A stretch of DNA of 64,000 nt from Nageia nagi (taxonomy: Eukaryota > Pinophyta). Numbering within the stretch: position 1 is the stretch's first letter; the number at the start of each line of letters is the position of its first letter. The position numbers and the translations under genes are program-made. Positions 10,548-22,044 of the stretch are shown in pieces. The DNA is taken from contig JBITNC010000001.1 in the NCBI GenBank assembly GCA_050084985.1, positions 102,858,001-102,922,000 of the forward strand, written 5' to 3'. The notes beneath the pieces are model-generated. The model saw nothing but the letters and a program-made list of their open reading frames with translations. It had not been told where the DNA came from and ran no database searches.

Positions 10548-11933
10548 TATGATGAATCAAAACTGATGGATCATGCACAAATGTTTCCTAGAAGAGGGAC
10601 ATTTTTCTTCTAGCTTTGAAACTAATCGAACAAGCTCAATAATGCATAATTATTCTAACAATTAGCTAATTGAGTAATTTAACACTTTAAACATGTAGAA
10701 AATATCTTCAAATACCCAACATTGCAATTAGGATATAATAATAGATTTTATGCTACAAAAATATCAATCCAAAACCAACATCACACTTAGGAAGAAAAAT
10801 AGGAATTTCAGTAATGTAAAACTCCTCCACAAACCTAACATCTAAGAATAGAGAGATAGACAACAACTTGTAATAATAATTATGTAATTGTATTAATGTA
10901 GCAATGCAAAAGTGCAATTACAATAACATATTTTTGTCTACCTAAGGATCTTATACCAAGACTACCTTCAATAGGGTTATGTTGGATGGCTTTAGGAACT
11001 CACCAATCATAGCAACAATAAGGTGTAGTCCAAGACTTCCTCTATAGCTTCTGTGATGGAACCAACAATGTTCCTCTCAATATGGCTTGAATAATTTGAG
11101 GTTAATCTCCTCTCACCTCATTACCTCAAATTCAGGTTTCCCTACAGGTGTCAAAGATAAAGCTTCCACTCAATATGAATAAAAGAGGTTTAATAACAAT
11201 AATTAGCATATATTTAAAATAACCAAGTATTATCCTTTTATATGTGATGTATTATCTTTTCTAATATTGCATTAAGATGATCCAATGATGGAGAGATGTG
11301 ATCTAATGTAATATGAGGAGCCTTAGGATAGGTAAAATTGTATCTAAAGGCTAGGAATACCAACATCCAAGAAGGGGTGATACTGGAGCACCTCGAGATC
11401 AATACCATAGGTCCAAGTACCAATGAGGGATGATGTGGGGCCTTGGGATACTCAAGCATCTAGTATCCATGCATGGGAGCTATTCTCTTACCTCAAGATT
11501 TTTGAATCCTTATTTGTAGTACCATGTCCAACCTTAGAGCTCCTTGTAATCTCATAGTCAGTGTAATCACCTATGGGGATGCTCTACCTCAAAGAGGGAG
11601 AACTAATGAATAGAGATACATTAAATGCTAATATTACAATTGTAAAGGCTAAAAATATGTAACGCCTCTTATAGAGAGACTAATATTGCATTTACAAATA
11701 TAATTGCCTTGGTATTACAAATACATTATTATTGGCATTTTAGATAATTAACTAAATGTAATAATTAAATAAAAATGCCATTTGTTCCATGATTAGATCT
11801 TTTACTAAATCTCTAAGTGGAATTTACATCATTTTGGCTAAATCCCATAAAAATAGATAAAATCACATCTAAATTATTGTTCCCATTTATCAGAGGTGAA
11901 ATGGAAAAAATACCTAAAAATGCGGACATTATA
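10548..11933 (-). repeat. Right (5') LTR of the LARD-like element, uninterrupted
   Basis: 1386 bp, beginning TATGATGAATC (TG changed to TA) and ending ACATTATA before the TSD GCTTC. It preserves the uninterrupted target CCAAGTACCAA that the copia element struck in the left LTR. Divergence between the two LTRs is high by eye, so this is an old insertion. Confidence 0.85.
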
Positions 11934-11938
11934 GCTTC

Positions 11939-13084
11939 CCTTAAGGGTAACAAAGCTTTACCAATTCTAAAAATTTTAACTTTTCATACTATTTTCATTA
12001 GAGAATGGACTATTGGTAGAATTTCTCTTGTATATAAGCATAAAATATTTAATAGTCTCTAGTGTCAAGGAAGCTTTTCCTTTTTTATATTATTGATAAT
12101 CAAGTGGAATAGAAAGTTGGGAAGATTGATCTTTTTCTTTATTTGAAATTACCTACCAATATAAATTGATAGCCATTTAAATACTTAAATCTCCCCTCCA
12201 ATGTTAATATCTTAATAATGGTTGATGTAACCTTGTTCAAAGGGGGGTAATAAGGTATACCTTATATATCCATTTTTGGTTTTCAATGGATTTTCCCAAG
12301 ATCACAACATGATTCCACTTCCTTCAAAGTTATTCACTTATTTATAATGAACAATACAAAATAATATACCATCCATTTCTATGCTCATAGTTCATGTGAT
12401 CAATACAAGAGAGATTATGAATTTACACCCATTAACTTTTACTTTTCCATCTCTTTATCTTGTTTGAATTTTCCTATAGATGTTCTTGTTGGACCCTTGT
12501 AGCCTTTATACAAATCATGCAACCCCTACCCTGCATAGAACTATCCACACCTTCTTATTACGTTTGATATTAGATTTTGAATTTGGATCTTCCCTCCTTT
12601 GTTTGCTTGACATCTCTATGATTTATGGAATTCTATCTTATTAGTTATGGCTAACAAACATTGGTAGCTACACTTGCCAAATCTTTTTCTTGCATGTATT
12701 TATATAATTCTTAGTTTGGTATGTTAAACATGTGATGGGGATTATGCAAATTTATTAAATATCATTTTTGCTGCTTTGTTGATCCTTTTTTCTTCTCTAA
12801 TGTGTATGTTCATAGTATCCTATCAAAGTGACTAGACAACCCCTTAATTACCACCTCATATGAATGGTAATTCACATGGGTTTCTTCTTCAACATTCCAA
12901 TCACCCCTAACCATAGATAATTATAAATGATAGAGAAGTATATGATAAAAATGAAATAAATAAGAATAAAAATAATTAAATATATAAAGGAATATTCCTA
13001 TTATTGACCTACAAATTACATACCTAACAACTACAATGGATCTTTAGATATTATCAAGTAAATAATAAATTTTGAATTATGTGC
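11939..13084. other. Unassigned AT-rich region
   Basis: Right flank of the LARD-like element. The 81-codon frame at 11817-12062 begins inside the LTR and has no recognisable feature. I see no conserved domain, RNA or clear repeat. Confidence 0.4.
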
Positions 13085-15357
13085 TTTTTTTTTATTAATG
13101 GGTAAATTTTGTATTAATAAAAAAAAAGTGAAGTTTCTAAGGATCTTCACTAACCTTTATGAAAAGAGATAAGTGGTCTTGATACCAAAGTGATATAATC
13201 TCCTTGCATGACCAAAATAAAGGCACAAAATCCACCTTCTAAACTCCTTCTATAGCTAGATAATATGCATACAATCTATTAATAGAATTGCTATTACAAA
13301 GAGACTATCTTAGGCACTACTTGTGCTTATAGCCCTAAGGTTTTATCTATACTTGCAAACTAGAGATACATCCAACTATCCCAAAAAAGCCATATTAATA
13401 GGACTGATCTTCCCTTTACTCCAAAGGATTAGAATGCATATTTTCATAATTGAATTTGTAGATTTTGGCGTAGGTATTCCTGAGCATAATCTCCTTAAAC
13501 CCCAGATTTGCCCCCACATCCTTAGATTTTGTACTTTTGGATTCTCTTCTTAGCTTAGCCTCTTTAAGCATATATTTATGAAATTTGGGATTGAAATCCC
13601 TTTTAAATCCCATGAGTTGATTTATCTGATCTTTCTCTAAGTGAACATGCTCTATCTCCCTCACTCATTTACCTTTAGATGTATTAGAAGCTTGATTTAG
13701 ATTTTCTATAGCCTCCCTCCTTTCCCAATTTTCCAAGAGATCTTGAGCTCTTATTTTGAGCTTTTTTCCAATCTCCCTAATCTTGAATTGCATAGGATGG
13801 GTTTGCTCCTCTAGATTAATGATATGGACACTCTAAAAACCTATTGCAATCTTCTCTATGTTCTTCTCTTCTAGTTTTCATTTCTCTATAGTTGATGAAG
13901 TGATTAATTCTCTTAGCCTCTAAGATCTTCTAACTATTCTTTCATTGCTAGCTTTTCTAATTGAGCTACTCTCCTTCTCCACCTACAAATTACCCTCCAA
14001 AGCCTTCTTTTCTAAGCCTTCAAGTTTGGACACACTTTTAGTCTTGACCTAGATGTAAGGGGATGAAACCAAGTACATTTGTGCTTTGTCTACTGCATTT
14101 ACTCTCTTTTTTTATGGCTCTCTTACCTTAACATATGATGATAAACTATTATCTTTAGAATCATATAATTGCATTATTTTCCTAGTAGCATCTATTGGGT
14201 TCAATTGAGAATCACTATCCATGAGAGTGGATGTTCTCTCCTCTTCCCTAGGAGGCTCTTCCTATATCTTTTCTTCAAGAATTGGGTCTTGATGCTCATG
14301 AACCCTATCTTTTGGGATTTTCTCTTGCTCTATTTCTACTCCTAATCCATTTTATTTTTGCTTTTTACTATCACTTTCAAAAACTTCTTCACTTGACATA
14401 TCTAAAATCAAAACAAATTTCCTCTTCAAATGTATAGTCCTTCTAGGCTCACTCACCCTTTCTTCCAAGTAAGGTGATTTATCCCAAACTTTAGATACAT
14501 TAGCCTAACTCTAATCTTTACTCTTGTACAATACTTTCCTTTTCCATCCGATTGCAATCTCCTTACCTCTCTTACTCTTGAATTTACTTCTCTCTCCTTT
14601 CACCCCCATTCTATACCAATTATAAGGAGGGTGTCAGTTGCCTTAACTTCTTCATAGGATTCACTTTGTAATTGTTCTTCTCCCTCATATTGATAAGAGG
14701 GGGTAGAATTCAAGGCTTTATAGTCCACCTCTACTAGTTTCTCTCCCTTGTTAGCTAGTCCTCTACACTTCATGTAGATTAACTTCTTTTTCTCCTACCT
14801 CTTGAGGAGTCCCCAACCTCCATCTTTTTTCCAGGTTCAAAAACCTTACCTCCAACCAAAACCTTTACCCTAGGAAATTTCTTTGGTGAGAGGGAAATTG
14901 TTCTCTCCACAATCAGCTTAAAAATAGCTCCATGCAAGTGCAAAGAGGCCCTTTCATATTTTACCTTATCAATTGAAATTGCAAGGGAATTGAAAATAAA
15001 AAATAGGAAGTTTACCTTATTAGTCTTTGGGAAAATGAAGTGATTTAGCATGAATAAATGAGATTCAAGCAAGATTTTGTATCTCCCCTCCAAAGTCACA
15101 TACTTGATTAGCATTGGTGTCACATCATCATATGGTTTGGGAATGAATTCACTCACAACCCTAATATGGTATTTTTTCAAATCTTTTTTCTTTAGAACTT
15201 TCTATAGGAACTTATTTCTTGCCTTTAATTTATTTAACTTTCCTTCTCTCTTGACCTGTATGCCCTTTGTTTGGAATACTTTTCTTCTATGCACCTTACA
15301 CTTACTATTTTCACATGACCTTGCCACCTATAATTAGATCTCTTCATTTGGCCTTTG
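13085..15357 (-). mobile_element. Retroelement with coiled-coil ORF and LINE-type 3' tail (copy 1, main part)
   Basis: The left end is a T run followed by ATTAATGGGTAAATTTTGTA; read on the minus strand this is a 3' terminus ending TTTACCCATTAATAAAAAA, a form common at plant LINE 3' ends. Upstream (rightwards) lies the protein relic 13416-15340. A second, shorter copy with the same protein C-terminus and same tail is at 55208-55899, showing that both parts belong to one mobile unit. Copy 1 is interrupted by the chromovirus and seems to continue at 21165. I found no RT domain, so it is either the 3' part of a longer element or moved by a LINE. No clear TSD. Confidence 0.55.
13416..15340 (-). 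pseudogene. Charged coiled-coil protein relic of the LINE-tailed element
   Basis: The N-terminal globular block (14779-15180) reads HIRVVSEFIPKPYDDVTPML, ITLEGRY-like VTLEGRYKILLESHLFMLNH and LHLHGAIFKLIVERT. A basic and acidic linker follows (14150-14700, with KRKFVLILDMSSEEVFESDS and EEPPREEERTS). Next is a Lys/Glu-rich, coiled-coil-like stretch (13680-14050, including VSKLEGLEKKALEG). The C-terminus (13416-13664) reads KDVGANLGFKEIML then YAKIYKFNYENM. The same C-terminus is found at 55208-55899 (EEVGANPDFKKIML, YKFNYDKL). Stops are scattered, more in the middle than at the ends. I do not recognise the family. It recalls plant transposon ORFs with a globular head and coiled-coil tail. Confidence 0.5.
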
Positions 15358-15701
15358 TGTTAGGAAATTGTCAATTCGTAAATGGGATTCAAGCCAAATA
15401 ATAATGAAATTTGAATTAATTGTAAATAAAAACTCATAATAACAAAATAATATAAATCTAAATAGAATAAGATAGCAACATAATAGTTTTACTAAATAAC
15501 AAAATGAATAGCAAGCTGCTTTTAGGGGGATATCTCCTTACAACTCAAATAATATATTTTCAAGATGTCTTTCTTTACCCCTCTTACAAGTATTTATAGT
15601 TTTCCTACCTTAATTCACCTTACAAGCTAACATAAGTAACTAATTAAATTAACTAAAGCATAAATAAACCAAAGTAAATATTAGGATGTGGGATCCTAAA
15701 A
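15358..15701 (-). repeat. Left (3') LTR of the chromovirus
   Basis: 344 bp. It lacks about 47 bp that the right LTR retains between TAATT and TTCACCTTACAAG. The lost part is bounded by short TTCAC repeats in the longer copy, consistent with a small deletion after insertion. Confidence 0.85.
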
Positions 15702-15729
15702 TGCTATCCCTCTTGGAAACAACTTTATA

Positions 15730-17000
15730 TTCAAAGTTAGGAATTTGGAAACTCCTACTGAAGCTCATGTTCTTTTTCCCACATTGCATCTTCAAGTGCT
15801 AACCCTTGCCATTGGATAAAAACCTAGATTATAGTGCAATGACAAAGGTTGATGATGCGCTTCTCTAGTACTACTTTAGGTTTAATCTTGATGGAGCCAT
15901 CATCAGTAAATTTTGGTAACTCTAACTAAATCTAAACTATGATCCCACCATCTTTTTTAGACATAAAACATGGAATACTAGGTGAACCTTGGAAGACATT
16001 GGTAATTCCAACCTCTAAGCAGCAAGTCCAATGAACTAGAAAACTTTGTAAGGGATATAAAACTTTGGAGCAAATTTTGAGGACCTTTAATCTTTAAGTA
16101 TTTCTATTTATATGGCTACAGGTGTAAGAAGACCATATCATCAACTTGAAATTCATGTTCCACTTGATTCTAATTAGCTTGTTATTTCATGTGATGTTGA
16201 GTTATTCACAAATTTTATTGAATAAGGTGAAGAATATATTCCCTAGTATGTAAAAAAGAATCAACTACTTGGACCTTTGTACTACCTGGTATATATGTTG
16301 CCATTGTGGGTGGTGCCTAACCATACAATGCTTCATATGGTATCATTTGGATATCTATATGGTATGAAGTGTTATACCACCACTCTGCCAAGGGAAGCCA
16401 TTTTATCCAGTGAATTGGTTGGGCTAATGTAAAATCATGCAAATAGGTTTCTAGGAACTTGTTAACAATTTCATACTTTCCACTAGTTTGGGGGTGATAG
16501 GTTGAACTCATTTTGATTTGAGTTCCTTGTAGCTTAAAAATTCTTGCTAAACTTTGCTAGTGAACATCGAGTCTCAATCACTAACTATGGTAGAGGGCAT
16601 ATTATGAAGCTTAAAGATATTATCAATAAAAATTTGATCCATATTGACAACTTTAAATGGATATGCTAAAGAGCAAAAGTATGCATATTTAGACAACTGA
16701 TCAACCACCGCTAGAATAACATATTTACCTTGATATTTGGGTAGGCCTTCAATGAAGTTCATCAAAATATTGATCCATGTACATCTTGGGATATGTAAGG
16801 TTTTAAGTAAACTAGGAGTGCTAATTGTGTCACCCTTCTATCGCTAACAAGTATCACATTTGTTAACAAATTTCTTAATGAGCTATTTCATCTTATCCTA
16901 ATAAAAATATCAAGCCACTCTTTTATAGGTTTTGAGATACCCTAAGTGTCCAATGGAGGGTGCAATATGTAATTCTTGATTATTTCTTCTCAATAGGATG
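15730..17000 (-). pseudogene. Chromovirus integrase and chromodomain relic
   Basis: Integrase core segments are GLPKYQGKYVILAVVDQLSK and NIFKLHNMPSTIVSD (16574-16765), carrying the first two catalytic Asp residues. MSSTYHPQTSGKYEIVNKFL (16450-16511) follows; the usual catalytic Glu in DGQTEVVN lies at the EIVN position, a Glu. Further C-terminal is a GPF/Y-like region (LELPMSSKVHLVFHVLCLKK, ~15960-16040). The chromodomain remnant SNGKGxHLKM...NFEYK is near 15740-15850, where chromodomains read VxWKGxxxEDATWE. Chromodomains bind modified histone H3 and steer insertion into heterochromatin. Stops break every part. Confidence 0.8.
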
Positions 17001-17289
17001 AATTGGATGGTAATGCAATGTGACCTTTGAAGCATAATATACCATCATGCCATAAGAAGTTTAGTTCACTAGCAAGATCAATCTAGAGTTCTTGAATTAA
17101 TGCCTAAATTGAGTCATCTTGGATCCCTTCTTGTTTTAGCTACTCTAACCATTGGAGAAATGGTAGTGAAATTGCTTGTAGTGTTGTAAGTTCCTCAAAT
17201 TTATGAGAAAGAGCATCTACAACCATGTTCTCTGAGCCCTTTCTATATGCTATTTTGTAGTCATACCCTAATAGTTTGGTCACCCACTT

Positions 17290-18420
17290 TTTTTTCCATT
17301 ATCACAATTCATTGCTCTAAAAAGTACTTCAAATTGAGATTATTTATGGGTATAATAAAATATCAATCAATGAGATAGGGTATCCATTTTTTAATTGTAT
17401 GGATTATTTCTAACATATCCTTTTCATAGGTATATCTAGCCAAATTTTGGCCTAATAATGCCTTACTAGTGAAAGCCAAGGGTCTTTCCTCTTGCATAAA
17501 AATTGCACCCATTCCTACTTTATAAGCATCACTCTTAATGATAAATTTTTTAGAAAAATATGGTATGGCTAAAACAAGAGTGGAATACATTACCTTCTTT
17601 AGTTTGTAGAAAGATTCTTCAATTGCTAGTGACTAGTTAAATGCTTCTATTTTAAGTAATGATATGAGTGGAGTTATGATCTTTCCATAATTTTTTACAA
17701 ATTTGCAGTAATAATTTGTTAGGCCTAAAAATCCTCTCAATCCCTTGAGTGATTTTGTAATAGGCCAATCTTGCATGTATATAATTTTGTGGATCAACCT
17801 TTATGTCCTCTTTAGAAAAGATATGCCTTAAGTATTCAATCTCCCACAAACCAAAAGAACACTTGGATTTGTTTGCATATAATTGATGATCTTGGAGTAA
17901 TTGCAAGGTTTGATCTAAGTGTTCCAAATGACCCTCCTAGGTCTTGTTGTAAATCAAAATATCATCAAATAAAACTAAAAGAAATTTATGAATATGAGGA
18001 TGAAATACCTAATTCATCAAACTCTCAAATGTTGAAGGAGCATTAGTGAGACCAAATGGCATTACTAGGAATTCATAATGATCCTCATGCATTCAAAAAG
18101 TTATTTTTAGAATATATTCTTCACAAATTCATATCTAATGATATCCTAACTATAAATCTAGTTTTGATAAGGATTTGGCTCCATGTAGCTCATCCAGTAG
18201 TTCATCAATGATGGGAATGAGGAATTTATCTTTTATAATTACTTTGTTGAGAGCTCAAAAGTCTATACACAACTACCAAGATCCATCCTTTTTTTATACT
18301 AATATGATAGGTGAAGAGTATGTAATAACACTTGGTCTAATAATCCCAACTTCTAGCATCTCTTATACTAGCTTCTTAATTTCATCTTTTTGCAAACAAG
18401 GATAGTGGTAGGGTCAAATG
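17290..18420 (-). pseudogene. Chromovirus reverse transcriptase and RNase H relic
   Basis: The RT core motif reads VLFDDILIYN at about 17945-17975 (FDDI in place of the usual YxDD). 17652-17927 continues with MEHLDQTLQLLQDHQLYANK and KCSFGLWEIEYLRHIFSKED, the standard Ty3 RT palm-thumb junction. RNase H at 17363-17590 reads FIIKSDAYKVGMGAIFMQEE then PLAFTSKALLGQN; the usual first motif is TDAS, here SDAY, keeping the Asp. Upstream, 18080-18420 holds the RT fingers with stops. Confidence 0.85.
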
Positions 18421-18599
18421 TTCAATGATTAACTATCAGGTATTAGTTGTATAGTGTGGTCTTGAAAGTGGTTGGGGGTATCCCCTTTGGTTCTTCAAAA
18501 AACTTCTCATGTCATGCTAATAATTTTTGTAACTCTGCTAATTCACCTCCCTCGCCTTCCTGAGCAACTAGTTGTAGTGCAAATAGTTGTCTGATCATC

Positions 18600-18900
18600 C
18601 CATTTTTTCCTTTCCAATGTAACTTTTCCATTTGATGGGAACTTATGGTCTATGAAGGACCAGCATGTATTTCAGTAAGATGATATGTATGTCTTTTGAT
18701 AGTGAATTTTATCCATAGTTCAAGGAAGTCCCATAATATAGGTCCTAATGTATGCAGCCATTGAACTCTTAAGACCACATCACACCCTCCCAATGGAAGT
18801 ACATACTTGTCACTTAGCATGTGATAATCACCCATGTTGAGCTTTACATTGTGATATTTTCCCTTGCAAGAAATTCTACCTCCATTTTCAATCATTACTT
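18600..18900 (-). pseudogene. Chromovirus protease / protease-RT linker relic
   Basis: Minus frame 18650-18895 reads YVLPLGGCDVVLRVQWLHTL then GPILWDFLELWIKF, the LPLxxxDVVLGVQWLxxLGPIxWDF segment at the protease C-terminus of chromoviruses. The active-site Asp-Ser-Gly region lies upstream near 18940-18970 (FLDLESTHNFIDP), decayed. Confidence 0.75.
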
Positions 18901-19179
18901 TAAAATTATTTTGAAGATATATAAAATAGTAAGCCTATTAGCCATGCTAGGGTCAATGAAATTATGTGTACTTTCTAAGTCAAGTAAAATAATGAGGGAC
19001 TATTTTTTGAAATATCCATGAACCTTCATTATTTATGGTATCATTATTCCTACAAGGGCACTACAAGAAATTACAATAACTTCTTCTTCAATTATTTCAA
19101 GCTCGTGACCTTCTCCCTTGATAACAATTTCATCCTTTGAATCATCAGAAATATCAACATCAAGAAGATACAACTATTA

Positions 19180-20150
19180 TGTAGTACACCTATGTACAGG
19201 TGTGTTGTTTTCATAATAATTATAGCAAAGTTCCTTCACTTTGTGCTCATTCATTTTCTCCTTACTAAGTTGCTTAATTTTAAATTTAGGTTTTGAGGAA
19301 CCTTAGGGTTTGTTGAATGGCTACTTTCCTTGTATGCATTGAGTAGTGAATTTATCTTCTACTAATTTGGCCAATCTGATAGCCTATATCATAGTGGTAG
19401 GATTAAATATTTTGAATTCAACCCTAATATCTTCCTTCAACCCATTAATGAAGCAACCCCTAAAAAAATTTCATCTAATCCTTCTATGTGATTTGCAAGC
19501 TTTTCAAACTATGGTTGATATTCCTTAACTATTGATGTTTATCATAATTTTTTTAAGTTCTCCTATCAAATTCTCAAAATTACTTAGGCCAAATCTTACC
19601 AATAAGTTCTACATAAATTCCCTCCAATTTGGGATCCCATTAATTTTTTCAAACCATTAGTACTACTGAATAGCCTCATGCTCCAAGTGGAAAGAAGTGA
19701 TATTAACCTTCTAAGCCTTTGGGATTTGATTCAATGTAAAATATTATTCTACGCTATAAATACAGCTCATTGGATCCTCTACATCAAATCTAGGAAATTT
19801 AGCTTCATTGTCCATGAAAGGATGAAGGCTTGGGGGCCTCCCATATGCACCTATTACACCTACATCTAAGTTTTATATTCTATAGATTGTTGTAAGCTTG
19901 TACCAGATGTATTTTTGTAAGAGGTTGGTTGTTTTGAAGTTGTATGAACTTGTTTATGAACTTGTATTAGATCTATCTATAGCATGTCATATTTAGTGGT
20001 AAATCTCGTGAGTCTCTCTATGACTTAAGTGAATCTACCATTAATATCATGAAAATTCTATTAGAAATTGACTCCACCAAACTGAGCTCAAAGTTGTTTA
20101 ATCTCATGATTTAATTTTTCTAAGGTGGAATTTGACATTTTCTTCCCTCC
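19180..20150 (-). pseudogene. Chromovirus gag relic
   Basis: The capsid is traceable on the minus strand: KFPRFDVEDPMSCIYSVE (near 19760-19800), GIPNWREFM then NLLVRFGLSNFENLIGELKK (19560-19650), and FFRGCFINGLKEDIRVEF then RLAKLVEDKFTTQC (19340-19480). The zinc knuckle LCYNYYENNTPVHRC (19180-19240) matches the chromovirus CxxCDExxxPxHxC form, with the second Cys changed to Tyr. Stops interrupt it. Confidence 0.8.
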
Positions 20151-20756
20151 TTGTGAAATACCAACTAGGTTTGAACTTACTATTTTTAGTAACTATTATT
20201 TTTGGAATTGAAAAAGTGTATGGGTGTTATATATTGAAATGATTAGCTCAAAAAAATATCAGGAATGGGCTAGGTCTCAATTTGATGATTTTCAAAATTT
20301 TATACTTTTTTTCTAAAAACTTGTTACTGTAGGTAACAAATTAGCTTTCTTAGAACTACCTAATTCCTCATGGTTTACAATATAATAGTCTTTGAAGTTT
20401 TTACCCATTTTAGTTATTATTTGTGGTAAGAAAAATTAAGGTTTGATAAGGAAAATTGGTTGTTTCATAAATGGCAATGGCTTGTAGTATGAAGATTGAT
20501 GCATAGGGAAGAGATGTACAAGTAGGTGGAGCATGATATAAGAATGGCATGGTATGGAAGGAGGTCACAAACTATGGTGAAAGAATTCAACCAAATTTCT
20601 AAAAGAATAATTGGCAAAGTTTTGGCTATAAAATGGGAAAAATCTAGGTTTTCAACTCAATGTGACCTTGAAGTTCTGGTAAAATTTTTGTAGTATTTTA
20701 GCTAAAAACACCTAATCTCAATTTGCAGTCTACCCATCAATGCCAAAATTGAAGCT

Positions 20757-20768
20757 CTAATACCAAAT
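20757..20768 (-). other. Primer-binding site of the chromovirus
   Basis: Minus strand TTTGGTATTAGAGC immediately inside the right LTR, complementary to initiator tRNA-Met. It makes the right LTR the 5' one. Confidence 0.8.
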
Positions 20769-21159
20769 TGTAGGAACCTACCAATTCCTAAATAGGATTC
20801 AAGCCAAATAATAATGAAATACAAACTAAATGTAAACCTAAATTCATAATAACATAATAATACAAATTTTAATGGAATAAGATAACAACATAATAGCTTT
20901 ACTGAATAACAAAATGAATCATAGGTTGCTTTAAGGGGATACCTCCTTACAACTCAAATAATATATTTTTCAAGATGTCTTTCTTTACCCCTCTTACAAG
21001 TATTTATAGTCCTCCTACCCTAATTGGTGGTTCACATTCAAAATGGTGCTTCACTTTACAAATTATGATAGTTCACCTTACAAGCTGACATAAGAAACTA
21101 ATTAAATTAACTAAGACATAAATAAACCTAAGTAACTATTAGGATGTGGGATCCTAACA
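20769..21159 (-). repeat. Right (5') LTR of the chromovirus
   Basis: 391 bp, TGTAGGAACC to ATCCTAACA. It shares with the left LTR long blocks such as CAAGATGTCTTTCTTTACCC and AGGATGTGGGATCCTAA. Confidence 0.9.
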
Positions 21160-21164
21160 CTCTG

Positions 21165-21420
21165 CATGCATTAATGAAATTGTCCAACCCACTCTCACAA
21201 ATGATATTCCAGATAAATCTATTACTTATGACCTCATCAAGGAATGATGGCTTGAATCTAACCAGGTCTCCCCCCATCATCTCTTTCCAATACTCTTCTT
21301 CTCCTCAGCACCACTACAACTACCACCTTTGTTGCATCTAGAGCCCCAATAAAAAATAATACCAAGAATTTAGAGCTAGCTTTACAAATTAGATAGCCCG
21401 ACTTCCCTACCACCCTAAGT
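21165..21420 (-). mobile_element. Probable continuation of the coiled-coil element beyond the chromovirus
   Basis: With the chromovirus and its TSD removed, this segment joins 15352. On the minus strand it reads GDLVRFKPSFLDEVISNRFI then WNIICESGLDNFINACR (21166-21275), open to the junction. It could be the earlier part of the same protein. The link rests only on position and open frame. Confidence 0.4.
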
Positions 21421-21490
21421 CATCATTCCTACCATGGATCTCTTGTCATCCTCCCACTTTTTGAGAATCCTCCCATGCTACATGGGATAG

Positions 21491-21532
21491 CTACAATGTA
21501 ATGGCTCATGAAAATGAGCCATTACATTGTAG
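21491..21532. repeat. Perfect 19-bp inverted repeat with GAAA loop
   Basis: Arm CTACAATGTAATGGCTCAT (21491-21509) and its exact reverse complement (21514-21532) are separated by GAAA. It could be a foldback remnant, a palindromic insertion or an RNA hairpin. Nothing nearby explains it. Confidence 0.9.
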
Positions 21533-22044
21533 GCCACTAATGTTGATATGTTTGTATTAGTAGGCCACTAAGGGATCCATTCACAAGACTTTCCTCTTTA
21601 CGTTGATATAAAAAAATTACCAAAAAAGCCACAACGAAACTCCAATGTGATGTTTAGAAAGTTCTACATTCTATCCTCATCATCCAGTTTGAAAAGAAAT
21701 AAATTACTTCAATGCATGATGTTTTAAACTCCTCCAATTGATACGAGTTATGGGTTTAAAACAAAGCAATACTTACTAAGGAATATAATAATATTGATGC
21801 CATGTGACAAGATTTACAACACCCTCATTTATGCCCCAACCTCCACCTTGTGAATTATATGCATATATTTTAAAATAAATAAATAAGGATAATTTGTATT
21901 TATTTATTTGTTATGGAAAGTAGAAATTACCCTCTTTACCAGGAACCTTTTTATTATTTTTTTCTTTGCACGACCTTTTTATATTCACCACATGAGGATG
22001 AGGAGACTTAATGTAAATCTACTTCACACCTACCCTTATATATA

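Larger units (their letters stand above)
1459..11933 (-). mobile_element. Non-autonomous (LARD-like) LTR retroelement carrying host-like sequence
   Basis: Two long direct repeats match over their whole length: 1459-2306 plus 6676-7190 on the left (split by a copia insertion), and 10548-11933 on the right. The element is flanked by GCTTC at 1454-1458 and 11934-11938, a 5-bp target-site duplication. A primer-binding-site-like GCTCTAATACCA lies just inside the right LTR; read on the minus strand it is TGGTATTAGAGC, so the element runs right to left. The interior (7191-10547) is only 3.4 kb. I see no gag, protease, RT or integrase motif in it. Large LTRs around a non-pol interior fit a LARD-type element moved in trans. 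The interior does contain a PDS5-like fragment. Insertion and orientation are secure; the LARD label is inference from the missing pol. Confidence 0.85.
15358..21159 (-). mobile_element. Ty3 chromovirus retrotransposon (Reina-like size)
   Basis: The LTRs at 15358-15701 and 20769-21159 start TGTTAGG/TGTAGG and end ATCCTAA(A/C)A. The flanks CTTTG and CTCTG (15353-15357, 21160-21164) are a TSD with one mismatch. The minus-strand order is primer site, gag, protease, RT, RNase H, integrase, chromodomain. Short LTRs and a C-terminal chromodomain fit a chromovirus, perhaps Reina; the lineage is inference. Every domain carries stops. Confidence 0.9.
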
